Both the position numbers and the translations under genes were made by a program. Below, piece after piece: positions 6,748-13,380 of a stretch of 32,355 nucleotides of DNA (positions are counted from its first letter, which is position 1; each line of letters begins with the position of its first letter). Where the stretch lies: positions 1-32,355 of IMG/VR virus record IMGVR_UViG_3300042914_003035. One strand, 5' to 3'. The DNA is from a virus. The notes beneath the pieces are model-generated. The model ran no database searches. It was not told the DNA's origin and saw nothing but the letters and a program-made list of their open reading frames with translations.

Positions 6748-6918
6748 ATGAAAGTAACAACAATTTCTGTGGTGGGTGGATGGCAAACCGCTGTGATTTT
6801 TGCAGATGGTACACAATCCCTGGTAGGTCCTGTATGCAATAAATGTTCCGACACCTGGGACTGGCAGCGAGCCAACCTTTTCAATGTCGCATCCGAATAT
6901 GTAATGGTGAAACTATGA
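6748..6918 (+). CDS. small CxxC protein, 56 aa
   Basis: ATG 6748 follows AAGGAG. The protein begins with strands (MKVTTISVVGGWQTAVIFADG) and has one CNKC pair around residue 31-34, which could bind metal or be redox-active but is too little to assign a family. It is the first gene after the promoter at 6685-6713 and overlaps the next gene by ATGA. Confidence 0.6.
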   Translation: MKVTTISVVGGWQTAVIFADGTQSLVGPVCNKCSDTWDWQRANLFNVASEYVMVKL

Positions 6919-7073
6919 ACAAAGTTTTTATAGTAGTAGAATGTGAAGCCTACGAGGGAGATACCGTTCTCCGTGTATTCTCGAAGTATAATGAGGCTAT
7001 AGCATACGGTGAGTCCCTGGTGTTTGACGGTACTATTACCGAGTATGATGTATATGAGCGTGAAGTTTACTGA
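6915..7073 (+). CDS. hypothetical protein, 52 aa
   Basis: ATG 6915 is in an ATGA overlap. The short beta-alpha-beta protein (KVFIVVECEAYEGD, KYNEAIAYGESLV, ITEYDVYEREVY) resembles other tiny strand-helix-strand proteins nearby. Probably soluble. Function unknown. Confidence 0.6.
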   Translation: MNKVFIVVECEAYEGDTVLRVFSKYNEAIAYGESLVFDGTITEYDVYEREVY

Positions 7074-7089
7074 ACTCTGAGGTGTACTA

Positions 7090-7260
7090 ATGAATGCATA
7101 TGAAATTCTCCGTGAAGCACAAAATTTCGTGCATCCCGATGATGTAGATTATTTCCGTCAATATTATACAATGAATCGCCAGTTTTATAATGTAAAAACT
7201 TCAGTGTATCTAACCCTAGACTATATGGATCTCCTAGACGATTTTCTAGAGTTAGTATAA
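7090..7260 (+). CDS. hypothetical protein, 56 aa
   Basis: ATG 7090 has GAGG about 11 nt upstream. It is a helical, tyrosine-rich acidic protein (DDVDYFRQYYTMNRQFYN and LDYMDLLDDFLELV). No motif known. It lies in a continuous run of small genes. Confidence 0.55.
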   Translation: MNAYEILREAQNFVHPDDVDYFRQYYTMNRQFYNVKTSVYLTLDYMDLLDDFLELV

Positions 7261-7289
7261 ATGACCATGAGCACCAGAAGGAGCAAAAA

Positions 7290-7460
7290 ATGGACAAGGC
7301 AATATATGTAATCGAGGGCGTCGGCGAGTATGGCCTAGACTTAGACCATAGCCCAGGCGTAGGTGGCTATTACGTGAAACTGTACGATGGCTCCTATGAT
7401 GCCTCAGGATTTGACACTGAAAAAGAAGCCCGAGAGGAACTAGAATATCTGGTATCATAA
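7290..7460 (+). CDS. hypothetical protein, 56 aa
   Basis: ATG 7290 has AAGGAG 7 nt upstream. It is an acidic strand-rich protein (AIYVIEGVGEYGLDL, YYVKLYDGSYDASGF) ending in a helix, DTEKEAREELEYL. It shares the EKEAREEL helix style with the proteins at 5844 and 6269. It is coupled to the next gene through TAATG. Confidence 0.6.
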   Translation: MDKAIYVIEGVGEYGLDLDHSPGVGGYYVKLYDGSYDASGFDTEKEAREELEYLVS

Positions 7461-7699
7461 TGAGTACCGAATTCAAGGACATTCTATACTTCAATCACAT
7501 GCTAGAGATGGCTGGCATTGACCGCATGTATAAGATACCGTTCACGACATCCAAACATTCCGATATGATTCAATATGCCACAGTAAACGGGCGAAGCCAG
7601 CTATGGGAACGGATGCACATAGCCTGCGCCAAACAAGGCTTTAGGCTAGTATCAGTCCGCTGGGAAGAAAATGTTGCAATAGTGCAGAAAATACCATAA
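7460..7699 (+). CDS. hypothetical protein, 79 aa (paralogue of 6449-6688)
   Basis: A diverged copy of the protein at 6449-6688 with identical length and matching hydrophobic pattern (ILYFNHML, MYKIPF, LWERMHIACAKQGFRLVSVRW). The copies flank a block of four other small genes, so this is not a simple tandem repeat. Function unknown. Confidence 0.65.
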   Translation: MSTEFKDILYFNHMLEMAGIDRMYKIPFTTSKHSDMIQYATVNGRSQLWERMHIACAKQGFRLVSVRWEENVAIVQKIP

Positions 7700-7794
7700 T
7701 GGCAATAAATCCAATACTATTGATGGTGATCCGCTGATAGTTTTTAGCTATTGCATTCGCACTAGGTCCAGGGATGCTATTTAGTCAACCCTCC
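7699..7794 (+). pseudogene. possible broken one-helix membrane gene
   Basis: ATG 7699, overlapping the previous stop, opens MAINPILLMVIR and then meets TGA TAG in tandem. The same frame continues as FLAIAFALGPGMLFSQPS and a final TGA. Joined, the two halves would give a 30-residue one-helix protein like others here. It is either a decayed gene, a 12-codon gene, or chance. Confidence 0.3.
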
Positions 7795-7889
7795 TGAGTA
7801 CCCGAATCTGCCCTCTATCGGCCACCGATCCGCACTGTTGCTCAAACGCAACGGGACCGGGCACCACTCCACAATCATTACCGCACCGC
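7795..7889 (+). other. intergenic stretch, hairpin only
   Basis: Between the broken micro-gene and the next promoter. It is richer in G+C than its surroundings and holds a 7-bp hairpin, 7835-7841 with 7848-7854 (GTTGC / GCAAC core, loop TCAAAC), but no T-run. It could be a weak terminator or transcript end. No coding frame is convincing. Confidence 0.3.
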
Positions 7890-7918
7890 TTGACAAAGGT
7901 ACCGATGCCCGTTATACT
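7890..7918 (+). promoter_or_regulatory. sigma70-type promoter
   Basis: TTGACA at 7890-7895, a 17-bp spacer with GTACCGATGCC, TATACT at 7913-7918. It drives the micro-protein at 7950. Confidence 0.85.
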
Positions 7919-7949
7919 GTAGTTAATGAGTGATTGATTGGAGTTTGAA

Positions 7950-8042
7950 ATGGCTTTGGAACTGATTGACTGGATTTTCATTATAGCAACACCGCTGGCT
8001 TGTGTGTATATTCTGTGGGATGCAGTAATGGATCGGAGTTAA
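7950..8042 (+). CDS. micro membrane protein, 30 aa
   Basis: ATG 7950 lies after TTGGAG in the promoter-linked leader. One membrane helix (LIDWIFIIATPLACVYILW) is followed by DAVMDRS. It is the first gene of its transcript with a good ribosome site. It is of the same class as the 21-29 aa membrane micro-proteins elsewhere in the window. Confidence 0.55.
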   Translation: MALELIDWIFIIATPLACVYILWDAVMDRS

Positions 8043-8045
8043 TAA

Positions 8046-8216
8046 ATGTATAACGTGCTATTTCCCTCCGGTCGTGTGCTAGAATTATGTTCCCTGGAGC
8101 TGGCAGAGATGTATTGCAAAGCTTATAATGGCTCACTTTTACCGAGCGTGACACTTGACACAGAGGCAGCACCTTGTTATAATGCTTCTGTGGTGAATGA
8201 TATGGAGGTTATATGA
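8046..8216 (+). CDS. hypothetical protein, 56 aa, overlapping a promoter
   Basis: ATG 8046 follows the previous stop by 3 nt without a clear ribosome site. The N-terminal part (MYNVLFPSGRVLELCSLELA) looks like a normal small protein. The last 20 or so codons are made of the promoter and leader cassette (8155-8216), so the C terminus may have been replaced when the cassette arrived. Function unknown. Confidence 0.5.
   Translation: MYNVLFPSGRVLELCSLELAEMYCKAYNGSLLPSVTLDTEAAPCYNASVVNDMEVI
8155..8183 (+). promoter_or_regulatory. sigma70-type promoter inside a coding frame
   Basis: TTGACA at 8155-8160, a 17-bp spacer, TATAAT at 8178-8183: a perfect consensus. It lies within the 3' end of the upstream frame. 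The leader GATATGGAGGTTAT precedes ATG 8213. Confidence 0.85.
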
Positions 8217-8371
8217 TTGTCCAAAAAGAAACACTGAACCGTATTGCTGAACTCCGTTACCTTGGCTATGGTATTCAGTCCATTGCTGCAATACTGAACC
8301 TTGCTGTGGCTGATGTAGCAGGCGCAATTAAGGCTTATAAGTTTATTTCTTGGTCCGAACGACCACTGTAA
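8213..8371 (+). CDS. HTH-like small protein, 52 aa
   Basis: ATG 8213 is preceded by GGAGG. The sequence RIAELRYLGYGIQSIAAILNL then VADVAGAIKAYKF has the helix-turn-helix spacing of sigma-region-4/resolvase-type motifs. It suggests a DNA-binding protein, as does the protein at 8703-8849. Basic regions beyond the HTH are short, so target and role are unknown. Confidence 0.6.
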   Translation: MIVQKETLNRIAELRYLGYGIQSIAAILNLAVADVAGAIKAYKFISWSERPL

Positions 8372-8381
8372 GGAGTATATA

Positions 8382-8585
8382 ATGAGAGAATCAATAGCAC
8401 AATTCAGCAAAGCAGAGTCCGCAGTGGCCGTCAATCAGGCCGTTCTGTGGCGCACTGTACCCGTGGAGACTATTAAGGCACGTAAGCGTAAGGTCAAGCG
8501 TGTAGCAGTGGCAAAGCAGTCCAGAGGCTATATTAAAGGCTCTGCTGGTTTTGCAGTAGGCTATCCACGAAAGGTTTTCATCTAA
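8382..8585 (+). CDS. basic hypothetical protein, 67 aa
   Basis: AAGGAG lies 6-11 nt before ATG 8382. The protein is strongly basic in the middle (IKARKRKVKRVAVAKQSRG) and ends GSAGFAVGYPRKVFI, similar to the end of the protein at 5580-5831. Nucleic-acid binding is plausible from charge alone. It is coupled by TAATG to the next gene. Confidence 0.65.
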   Translation: MRESIAQFSKAESAVAVNQAVLWRTVPVETIKARKRKVKRVAVAKQSRGYIKGSAGFAVGYPRKVFI

Positions 8586-8764
8586 TGCGTTTCACTCATG
8601 AGGAACTAGCCGCTGCTGTGGCTGAGTTTGAAGCAAAGGCGGCAGTCCGTGTGGCGCCTGGTTTTGGGCATAACAAGGACATTACAATCTACGGAGCAGA
8701 GAATGTCACAATTCAAAAGACTAGTGCAGGAGATTCTGGACCTAACGAGCCTGGGACTGAGTGA
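8585..8764 (+). CDS. hypothetical protein, 59 aa
   Basis: ATG 8585 overlaps the upstream stop. An alanine-rich helix (HEELAAAVAEFEAKAAVRV) is followed by a short strand region and a proline-glycine tail that overlaps the next gene by 62 nt in another frame. The overlap is long for this window, so the true end may be functional only up to about residue 40. Function unknown. Confidence 0.5.
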   Translation: MRFTHEELAAAVAEFEAKAAVRVAPGFGHNKDITIYGAENVTIQKTSAGDSGPNEPGTE

Positions 8765-8849
8765 GCTGGAAGTAGCCAATGCAGTAGGCGTTAGCCGTGG
8801 TGTAGTGGACTATGTGGTGGAGATGTACGGGTGTGGTACCATGGCATAG
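8703..8849 (+). CDS. HTH DNA-binding-like protein, 48 aa
   Basis: ATG 8703 (MSQFKRLVQEIL) is preferred over the in-frame ATG 8628, which would lie deeper in the upstream gene; GGAG in the sequence GGAGCAGAGA precedes it. Residues 17-40 (LGLSELEVANAVGVSRGVVD) are a textbook helix-turn-helix. It is probably a very small transcription or replication regulator. Confidence 0.6.
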   Translation: MSQFKRLVQEILDLTSLGLSELEVANAVGVSRGVVDYVVEMYGCGTMA

Positions 8850-8980
8850 CATAGAGGGCTTATGTTATATTATAGGCAAAAGCTACAATCAAAGGAACAT
8901 GCTATTTCAAAGCAACCTTATTGAGAGAAAACTCAGGTTCATCTATTGACCTGCACCAAAATTTTTTTCGGAGTATAAAA
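8850..8980 (+). other. intergenic stretch
   Basis: This 131-nt gap contains TGTTATATT, an extended -10-like element near 8864-8873, but no matching -35 box. A GGAG at 8970-8973 serves the next gene. No convincing hairpin terminator or coding frame is seen. Confidence 0.3.
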
Positions 8981-9190
8981 ATGGTCCAACTACGATGGTA
9001 TTCCAGCCACAATAAGCCACAGAGACTTCAGTATAGGCAGCTATACAATACTACAGTCTATGCTGGGATGCCCACGGAGATGCAAAAATTGGAGTCTGCT
9101 AAGTTTGAGTGGTCAGAGTGGATGGACGTTCCTGAGGTAAAAGAAGCCACTGAAAATTTTTTTCTGGCCAAAAATCATGGCCACCCTTGA
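8981..9190 (+). CDS. small conserved phage protein (LQYR...WSEWxDVP), 69 aa
   Basis: GGAG at 8970-8973 lies 7 nt before ATG 8981. The protein opens VQLRWYSSHN, has RLQYRQLYNTTVYAGM and ends WSEWMDVPEVKE. The LQYR and WSEWxDVP elements recur in a phage family of unknown function. Predicted beta-rich and soluble. Confidence 0.7.
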   Translation: MVQLRWYSSHNKPQRLQYRQLYNTTVYAGMPTEMQKLESAKFEWSEWMDVPEVKEATENFFLAKNHGHP

Positions 9191-9221
9191 TGGACCTCGG
9201 AACGACCTTGGAGGTAATACT

Positions 9222-9425
9222 ATGAACGAACGAATTCAAGAACTTGCTGAACAGTCTGGTGCAGGTTGGGATCACAAATATCATTGGTATGTGGGTTCAG
9301 TGGTGATGGAAAGATTCGCTGAGTTGATTGTGCAAGAATGTGCTGGCGTTGATTTATATTGGTTGAGCGAACAGGATCGGAAAGCGGTCGCTGAAAAGAT
9401 CAAACAACATTTTGGAGTAGAATAA
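9222..9425 (+). CDS. small phage protein with IVQEC...KQHFGVE tail, 67 aa
   Basis: GGAGG precedes ATG 9222. The protein has MNERIQELAEQSG, ERFAELIVQECAG and KIKQHFGVE. It belongs to the same family as the gene at 1953-2186, and the protein at 13723-13953 has a similar N terminus and KHF tail. It is a common phage family, function unknown. The gene ends in TAATG with the next. Confidence 0.7.
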   Translation: MNERIQELAEQSGAGWDHKYHWYVGSVVMERFAELIVQECAGVDLYWLSEQDRKAVAEKIKQHFGVE

Positions 9426-9745
9426 TGTCTCAACTATACACATATTACTATATTCCTAATCACTTTGGTTATGGTGAGCCAAATGTAGAGGATGCTTATG
9501 AGTTTAAGTTCAGTTCTGACATTTCGGCTGTTGGTGGTGGCTATGATGATTTTGAGGCTCGCTGGTTGATAGAAGAAATTGCTAAGGACTGGTATTGTAA
9601 TCGTGATGGCTGGGAGATTGGTAATTCTTGGAATGGCAGCTATCGTGACTTCGCATTATGGGATACAAATAAGCAGTTCGTTGGAGTCTTTGAAGTGATG
9701 TTGGAGTATGAACCGAGTTTTAGTGCTTATAGGAAAGATAAATGA
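9425..9745 (+). CDS. hypothetical protein, 106 aa
   Basis: An aromatic, acidic, strand-rich protein (YTYYYIPNHFGYGEP, FEARWLIEEIAKDWYCNRDGWE, WNGSYRDFALWD) ending in a short basic tail. I recall similar short proteins in phages but no named family. Cytosolic. It is coupled to its neighbours by single-codon overlaps. Confidence 0.65.
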   Translation: MSQLYTYYYIPNHFGYGEPNVEDAYEFKFSSDISAVGGGYDDFEARWLIEEIAKDWYCNRDGWEIGNSWNGSYRDFALWDTNKQFVGVFEVMLEYEPSFSAYRKDK

Positions 9746-9909
9746 TAATCCTTGAAAAAGAATATGATGGTCATAGCATCGTTGATATGTCTAGGGATAT
9801 CTATGAGTCCTTTGATGACCGATTTAATCCTGTGATTACTGAGATACCGGTAGATAAACACGGGTTCCAGACTGGTACTTTTACTGTAACAATCACTTGG
9901 AGTGCATAA
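9742..9909 (+). CDS. hypothetical protein, 55 aa
   Basis: ATG 9742 overlaps the previous stop. It is a small acidic protein ending in strands (GFQTGTFTVTITWSA). No motif and no membrane segment. The next start follows almost immediately. Confidence 0.55.
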   Translation: MIILEKEYDGHSIVDMSRDIYESFDDRFNPVITEIPVDKHGFQTGTFTVTITWSA

Positions 9910-9910
9910 A

Positions 9911-10000
9911 ATGCCCTGGATATCGCTGATTCTTTTCATTTTTGCATTTAGTCTGGGTGCTTTTGTTGCTACTTTGATAATAAAATCGTTAGAATCTTAG
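9911..10000 (+). CDS. micro membrane protein, 29 aa
   Basis: ATG 9911 starts one base after the previous stop. A single long hydrophobic helix (ISLILFIFAFSLGAFVATLII) is followed by KSLES. It resembles the other one-helix micro-proteins. It is the last gene before the promoter at 10051. Confidence 0.5.
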   Translation: MPWISLILFIFAFSLGAFVATLIIKSLES

Positions 10001-10050
10001 CATTTTGAGACAAAACCGATGGGAATCTTCTATTTTTCAGACAAAAATGC

Positions 10051-10079
10051 TTGACGTAGGGCTGAATTTCGCTTATAAT
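10051..10079 (+). promoter_or_regulatory. sigma70-type promoter
   Basis: TTGACG at 10051-10056, a 17-bp spacer, TATAAT at 10074-10079. It drives 10113 onward, including the AAA+ ATPase gene. Confidence 0.85.
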
Positions 10080-10112
10080 CTGTACATACACTGAGATTTG
10101 GAGAAAAAAATC

Positions 10113-10436
10113 ATGAAAACTACTGTGAATTCTGATCTGGCTACGGCTCTGATTGCTTATAAAGATGTTATCATCGCTGATTATGAGAAACGGTTGTCAT
10201 GCCGTGATGAGGATGGCAATCTCCGCTTCGGAATTGAGTTTGAAGAAGGCTCAAAATACGTAAAAGTTGTCTCTTTGTCATGGTCCTCACGCTCGGTTCA
10301 CTCTTTTGTCGAAAAAGCAACGGGTGATATCTGGAGAGCAGCGTCATGGAAGGCGCCTGCACGTAATTTCGCACGTGGAAACGTGTTTGCTCCTACTACC
10401 TACGTGAATCGCACGTCCTGGACGGGCGTAGTATGA
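10113..10436 (+). CDS. conserved T4-type phage protein (SRSVHSF...NFARGN), 107 aa
   Basis: The start is ATG 10113 with TTGGAG upstream. Key segments are FEEGSKYVKVVS, SRSVHSFV and SWKAPARNFARGNVF, ending TSWTGVV. This matches a conserved protein of T4-type phages whose constant core is the SRSVHSF and AxNFARGN motifs. Function is unknown. It is the first gene of the promoter at 10051-10079. Confidence 0.7.
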   Translation: MKTTVNSDLATALIAYKDVIIADYEKRLSCRDEDGNLRFGIEFEEGSKYVKVVSLSWSSRSVHSFVEKATGDIWRAASWKAPARNFARGNVFAPTTYVNRTSWTGVV

Positions 10437-10681
10437 TAAAACGCTATGCTTGGAAAGAAATTTCATACAAATTTTACTACTATGACACAGAAATCGGCAA
10501 AATCGTCGGTTTTTGTGCTAAACATGCAAACTCCGATGTTTGGTTTGCAGTTGTTTACATAGGTGAATACACTTTTACACTCGATACTGAAAAACACCTT
10601 GGTCTTTATGTCGATTTTGACTCGGCCAAGGCTGCTGTAGCACATTTTTGGGATATTTCTAACCGTACACTGATAGAATAA
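10433..10681 (+). CDS. hypothetical protein, 82 aa
   Basis: ATGA overlap at 10433. An aromatic strand-rich protein (YKFYYYDTEIGKIVGF, VWFAVVYIGEYTFTL) ends with a helix DFDSAKAAVAHFW. It looks like a small beta-sheet domain with one packing helix. No known family. It precedes the AAA+ ATPase by 13 nt. Confidence 0.65.
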   Translation: MIKRYAWKEISYKFYYYDTEIGKIVGFCAKHANSDVWFAVVYIGEYTFTLDTEKHLGLYVDFDSAKAAVAHFWDISNRTLIE

Positions 10682-10694
10682 AGAGGATTATGTA

Positions 10695-11780
10695 ATGAGT
10701 CATTTTTTGCGTTCTGGTAATACTTGGAAAGTTGCTGATGAACGAGCCGTGGAAGTTGCTGACAAGCTTCCTCCCGGCAATTATGTCATTAAGCAAGATC
10801 CATTTGGTAACCTATTTCTTGAGGAAATAGAAAAGTTTGAATTCAAGGGTAAAAAGTACGGTGATAACGACAAAAATCGTGACCGCATCTTTTCTACCTT
10901 CCTGAGCCGAAATGTTTCTACTGGTGTAATGCTCACTGGTGAAAAAGGTTCTGGTAAAACATTACTGGCAAAAACTTTGACAATGAAATGTCATGAAGAA
11001 GGCATTCCTTGCATCGTAATTAATTCACCTTGGCGTGGTGATGATTTTAATAAACTTTTGCAAGATATCTCACAACCTTGCATGGTGTTGTTCGATGAAT
11101 TTGAGAAAGTTTACGATTCCGATCAACAAGAAGATATGTTGACTTTGCTTGATGGTGTATTTCCGAGCAAAAAATTGTTTGTGCTGACTTGTAATGATAA
11201 ATGGCGTGTGGATCGTCACATGCGTAATCGTCCCGGTCGTATTTTCTACATGCTAGACTTCAAAGGTCTATCGCCTGAGTTTATTGAAGAATATTGCTGG
11301 GACAATCTGAAAAACACTGACAATATTCAGTCTGTTGTCAATGTCGGTGCTATGTTCACAGAATTCAACTTTGATATGCTCAAAGCATTGGTCGAAGAAA
11401 TGAATCGGTATAATGAAACTGCACAGGAATCGATGCGTATGCTAAATGCCCGTCCTGAATTTGACGATGGTGGTGCATATGATGTTTTTCTGACTCCGGT
11501 GGGCCAGCACACACCGTTGGACAAAAATATGCTGGAGGAGGACTCTTACAAAGGCAATCCATTAACAAGCAATCAGTTCAGCCTGTGTTACAAGCAAATA
11601 GACAAAGACGAAGAAACGGGGGACGAGGATTGGAGTTGGGAATACCTGCGGTTCTCTCAAACAAACTTAAAGCACTTGGACGCCAAAAGAGGTGAGTTTA
11701 CATTCATCAATGAAGATGGTGACAAGCTTGTGCTGGTTCGTCAAAAAGTTAAAAATTATTCTTATTGGGGAGCATTCTGA
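10695..11780 (+). CDS. AAA+ ATPase, 361 aa
   Basis: An N-terminal 65-residue segment precedes an AAA+ core with Walker A GEKGSGKT at residues 82-89, Walker B VLFDEFE at 131-137, sensor-1 TCND at 165-168 and an arginine-finger-like RNRPGRIFY at 177-185. The C-terminal 100 residues include an acidic insertion (EETGDEDWSWEYL). This ATPase type is widespread in T4-type phages with no settled role. It could remodel protein or nucleoprotein complexes. A good ribosome site (AGAGGA) precedes ATG 10695. Confidence 0.85.
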   Translation: MSHFLRSGNTWKVADERAVEVADKLPPGNYVIKQDPFGNLFLEEIEKFEFKGKKYGDNDKNRDRIFSTFLSRNVSTGVMLTGEKGSGKTLLAKTLTMKCHEEGIPCIVINSPWRGDDFNKLLQDISQPCMVLFDEFEKVYDSDQQEDMLTLLDGVFPSKKLFVLTCNDKWRVDRHMRNRPGRIFYMLDFKGLSPEFIEEYCWDNLKNTDNIQSVVNVGAMFTEFNFDMLKALVEEMNRYNETAQESMRMLNARPEFDDGGAYDVFLTPVGQHTPLDKNMLEEDSYKGNPLTSNQFSLCYKQIDKDEETGDEDWSWEYLRFSQTNLKHLDAKRGEFTFINEDGDKLVLVRQKVKNYSYWGAF

Positions 11781-11932
11781 TGTGGCGTAATCGTATTCGT
11801 ACTGGATTGAGAATTGTCTTTGGCATTGGCATGGCAATTGCATGTTTTGGTAATCGTTTTGATGTTGCAAGTTATGCGGTGCTGATGCTAATTCTGATGG
11901 AACTTGAGGATATTAATGAGTCCAGAACTTGA
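11780..11932 (+). CDS. small membrane protein, 50 aa
   Basis: ATGA overlap with the ATPase stop. The basic N terminus MWRNRIRTGLR precedes one or two hydrophobic helices (IVFGIGMAIACF and SYAVLMLILMEL). By the positive-inside rule the N terminus is cytosolic. It overlaps the next gene by 17 nt. Function unknown. Confidence 0.55.
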   Translation: MWRNRIRTGLRIVFGIGMAIACFGNRFDVASYAVLMLILMELEDINESRT

Positions 11933-12311
11933 CCAAAAACTATGTGAGAAATACCCACTAATCATGGCAGAGCGTCGTCTTGGTGCAATGGAAACTGCCA
12001 TGTGTTGGGGTTTTGAGCATGGTGACGGCTGGTACAATCTGCTGGATTCTGCTATGCGGCTCGTCCAGTCGCATATTGATATGGTGAATCGTCGTGGTTA
12101 TGAAATTGAGCAAGTTGTATTTGAGCAAGTCAAAGAAAAGTTTGGCATGTTGACGATTTATCATCGTGGCGGTAATTCTTACACTGAAGGCGTTCTCCGC
12201 ATGGCAGAAGAAATGAGTCGCCATGTCTGTGAAGAGTGTGGTGACGTTGGATATCCAAACGATAAAGGATGGATTCGAACACTTTGCGATGAACATCATG
12301 CAAAAGTGTGA
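11916..12311 (+). CDS. conserved phage protein with C-terminal zinc-like CxxC...CxxxH, 131 aa
   Basis: The start is ATG 11916 after GAGG. The protein has GDGWYNLLDSAM, then VVFEQVKEKFGMLTIYH and a C-terminal CEECGDVGYPN, GWIRTLCDEHH. This layout is common in phages and prophages: CGDGW, QVKEKFG and a terminal CxxCG...TLCxxH zinc-binding cluster. Probably a small metal-binding cytosolic protein of unknown function. Confidence 0.75.
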   Translation: MSPELDQKLCEKYPLIMAERRLGAMETAMCWGFEHGDGWYNLLDSAMRLVQSHIDMVNRRGYEIEQVVFEQVKEKFGMLTIYHRGGNSYTEGVLRMAEEMSRHVCEECGDVGYPNDKGWIRTLCDEHHAKV

Positions 12312-12337
12312 TACATAATTTTATTTTAGGAGACAAA

Positions 12338-12535
12338 ATGGACTTAGCAAGAGCAAGAAATATTGCAGAAACTTCTGCGCCTTCACTTTCAACAATTTCT
12401 GATACCGAATTGGCTGCGTACACAGAAGCAATTCTACGTGATGCTGCATCATGGCTTCATCCTCATCTGACTGGTATGATCAGCCGTGAAAAAGCAGTTG
12501 AGGTAGTTCTTGAGAGATTTAGTATAGAACCGTGA
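12338..12535 (+). CDS. hypothetical protein, 65 aa
   Basis: TAGGAG lies before ATG 12338. The protein is helical and alanine-rich (ARNIAETSAPSLSTISDTEL, AILRDAASWLHPHL, EKAVEVVLERF). No motif is recognised. It overlaps the next start (GTG 12532). Confidence 0.6.
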   Translation: MDLARARNIAETSAPSLSTISDTELAAYTEAILRDAASWLHPHLTGMISREKAVEVVLERFSIEP

Positions 12536-12675
12536 TATTTCTTAATGTACTTTTGGCTGTACTGTTTTGGACTATGGTTGATGAGGCTGTAGCCGATGAT
12601 CGCCCCGGTTGGGGTTTTCTTTATCTTTTTGTTTCTGCCATGAACGGTGCTTCTGTCATGGCAGAACTTTTTTAG
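12532..12675 (+). CDS. small membrane protein with GTG start, 47 aa
   Basis: GTG 12532 overlaps the previous TGA (GTGA). Two hydrophobic segments (IFLNVLLAVLFW and GWGFLYLFVSAM) flank a short acidic loop with DDRPG. The unusual start codon is favoured because the frame is uninterrupted and coupled. Likely a hairpin inner-membrane protein. Function unknown. Confidence 0.5.
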   Translation: MIFLNVLLAVLFWTMVDEAVADDRPGWGFLYLFVSAMNGASVMAELF

Positions 12676-12684
12676 GAGTGTAAA

Positions 12685-12846
12685 ATGGATTTGAAAGAAA
12701 CTTTAGTAGTTATTGGTGGTATTCTGTTATTTTTTGGTATGTTGTTTTTCACGACCATCTATGAAGCAACAATGAAAGAAGAATGCCGACTTGCTGCTAT
12801 TGAGCAAGGATATGCTGCTGTTGAAGTCCAAGCAATTTGTAAATAA
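12685..12846 (+). CDS. small membrane protein, 53 aa
   Basis: TAGGAG precedes ATG 12685. One membrane helix (VVIGGILLFFGMLFFTTIY) is followed by a helical tail with two cysteines (EECRLAAIEQGYAAVEVQAIC). It follows directly after another membrane gene, and the pair may be co-inserted. Function unknown. Confidence 0.6.
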   Translation: MDLKETLVVIGGILLFFGMLFFTTIYEATMKEECRLAAIEQGYAAVEVQAICK

Positions 12847-12855
12847 GGAGATATC

Positions 12856-13380
12856 ATGCCTAATTGGTGCGACAATACGCTACACTTGCGTAATTCAGAC
12901 AAAGCAAAACTTGATGCTGTTGAAGCGGTTCTTGCAGATAGAGAAAATCAAGAACTATTCAAACATTTGCGCCCATACGAAGGTGAATGGGACTATGGCT
13001 GGTGTTGCGAAAATTGGGGCACCAAATGGGAATCACGGATCATTGATTTTGACCGTCCTGATGACAATGAGATAACTGTTTATTTTGAAACTGCGTGGGG
13101 CCCGCCTGTCGTTCTGTATTCATACTTACATGAATTGAATGAAGGCTGGGAAGTGGAAGCATACTATCACGAACCGGGTATGTGCTTTGCTGGCATATGG
13201 CGTGATGGTGAAGATGATTATTATGAATATTCAGATTTGAGTCCTGAAGAAATTGAAGAAGAATTACCTTCAGTTTTGGATGAAATGTACGGTATTGCTG
13301 ATTACAAGCGTGATTGGCTGTCCGAACAAGATGAAGAAGATGAAGAACTTGAATGGCCTGAGCCAAAAGAAAAAGAATGA
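12856..13380 (+). CDS. Api92/YubB-like ferredoxin-fold protein, 174 aa
   Basis: The opening MPNWCDNTLHL and the later YGWCCENWGTKWES with WGPP and GWEVEAYYHEPGMCFAGIW match the Api92-like (DUF1281/YubB) family found in phages and plasmids, which has a ferredoxin-like fold. The C-terminal 50 residues are very acidic (DEEDEELEWPEPKEKE). No biochemical role is established. AAGGAG precedes ATG 12856. The ATGA end is coupled to the phosphatase-like gene. Confidence 0.75.
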   Translation: MPNWCDNTLHLRNSDKAKLDAVEAVLADRENQELFKHLRPYEGEWDYGWCCENWGTKWESRIIDFDRPDDNEITVYFETAWGPPVVLYSYLHELNEGWEVEAYYHEPGMCFAGIWRDGEDDYYEYSDLSPEEIEEELPSVLDEMYGIADYKRDWLSEQDEEDEELEWPEPKEKE

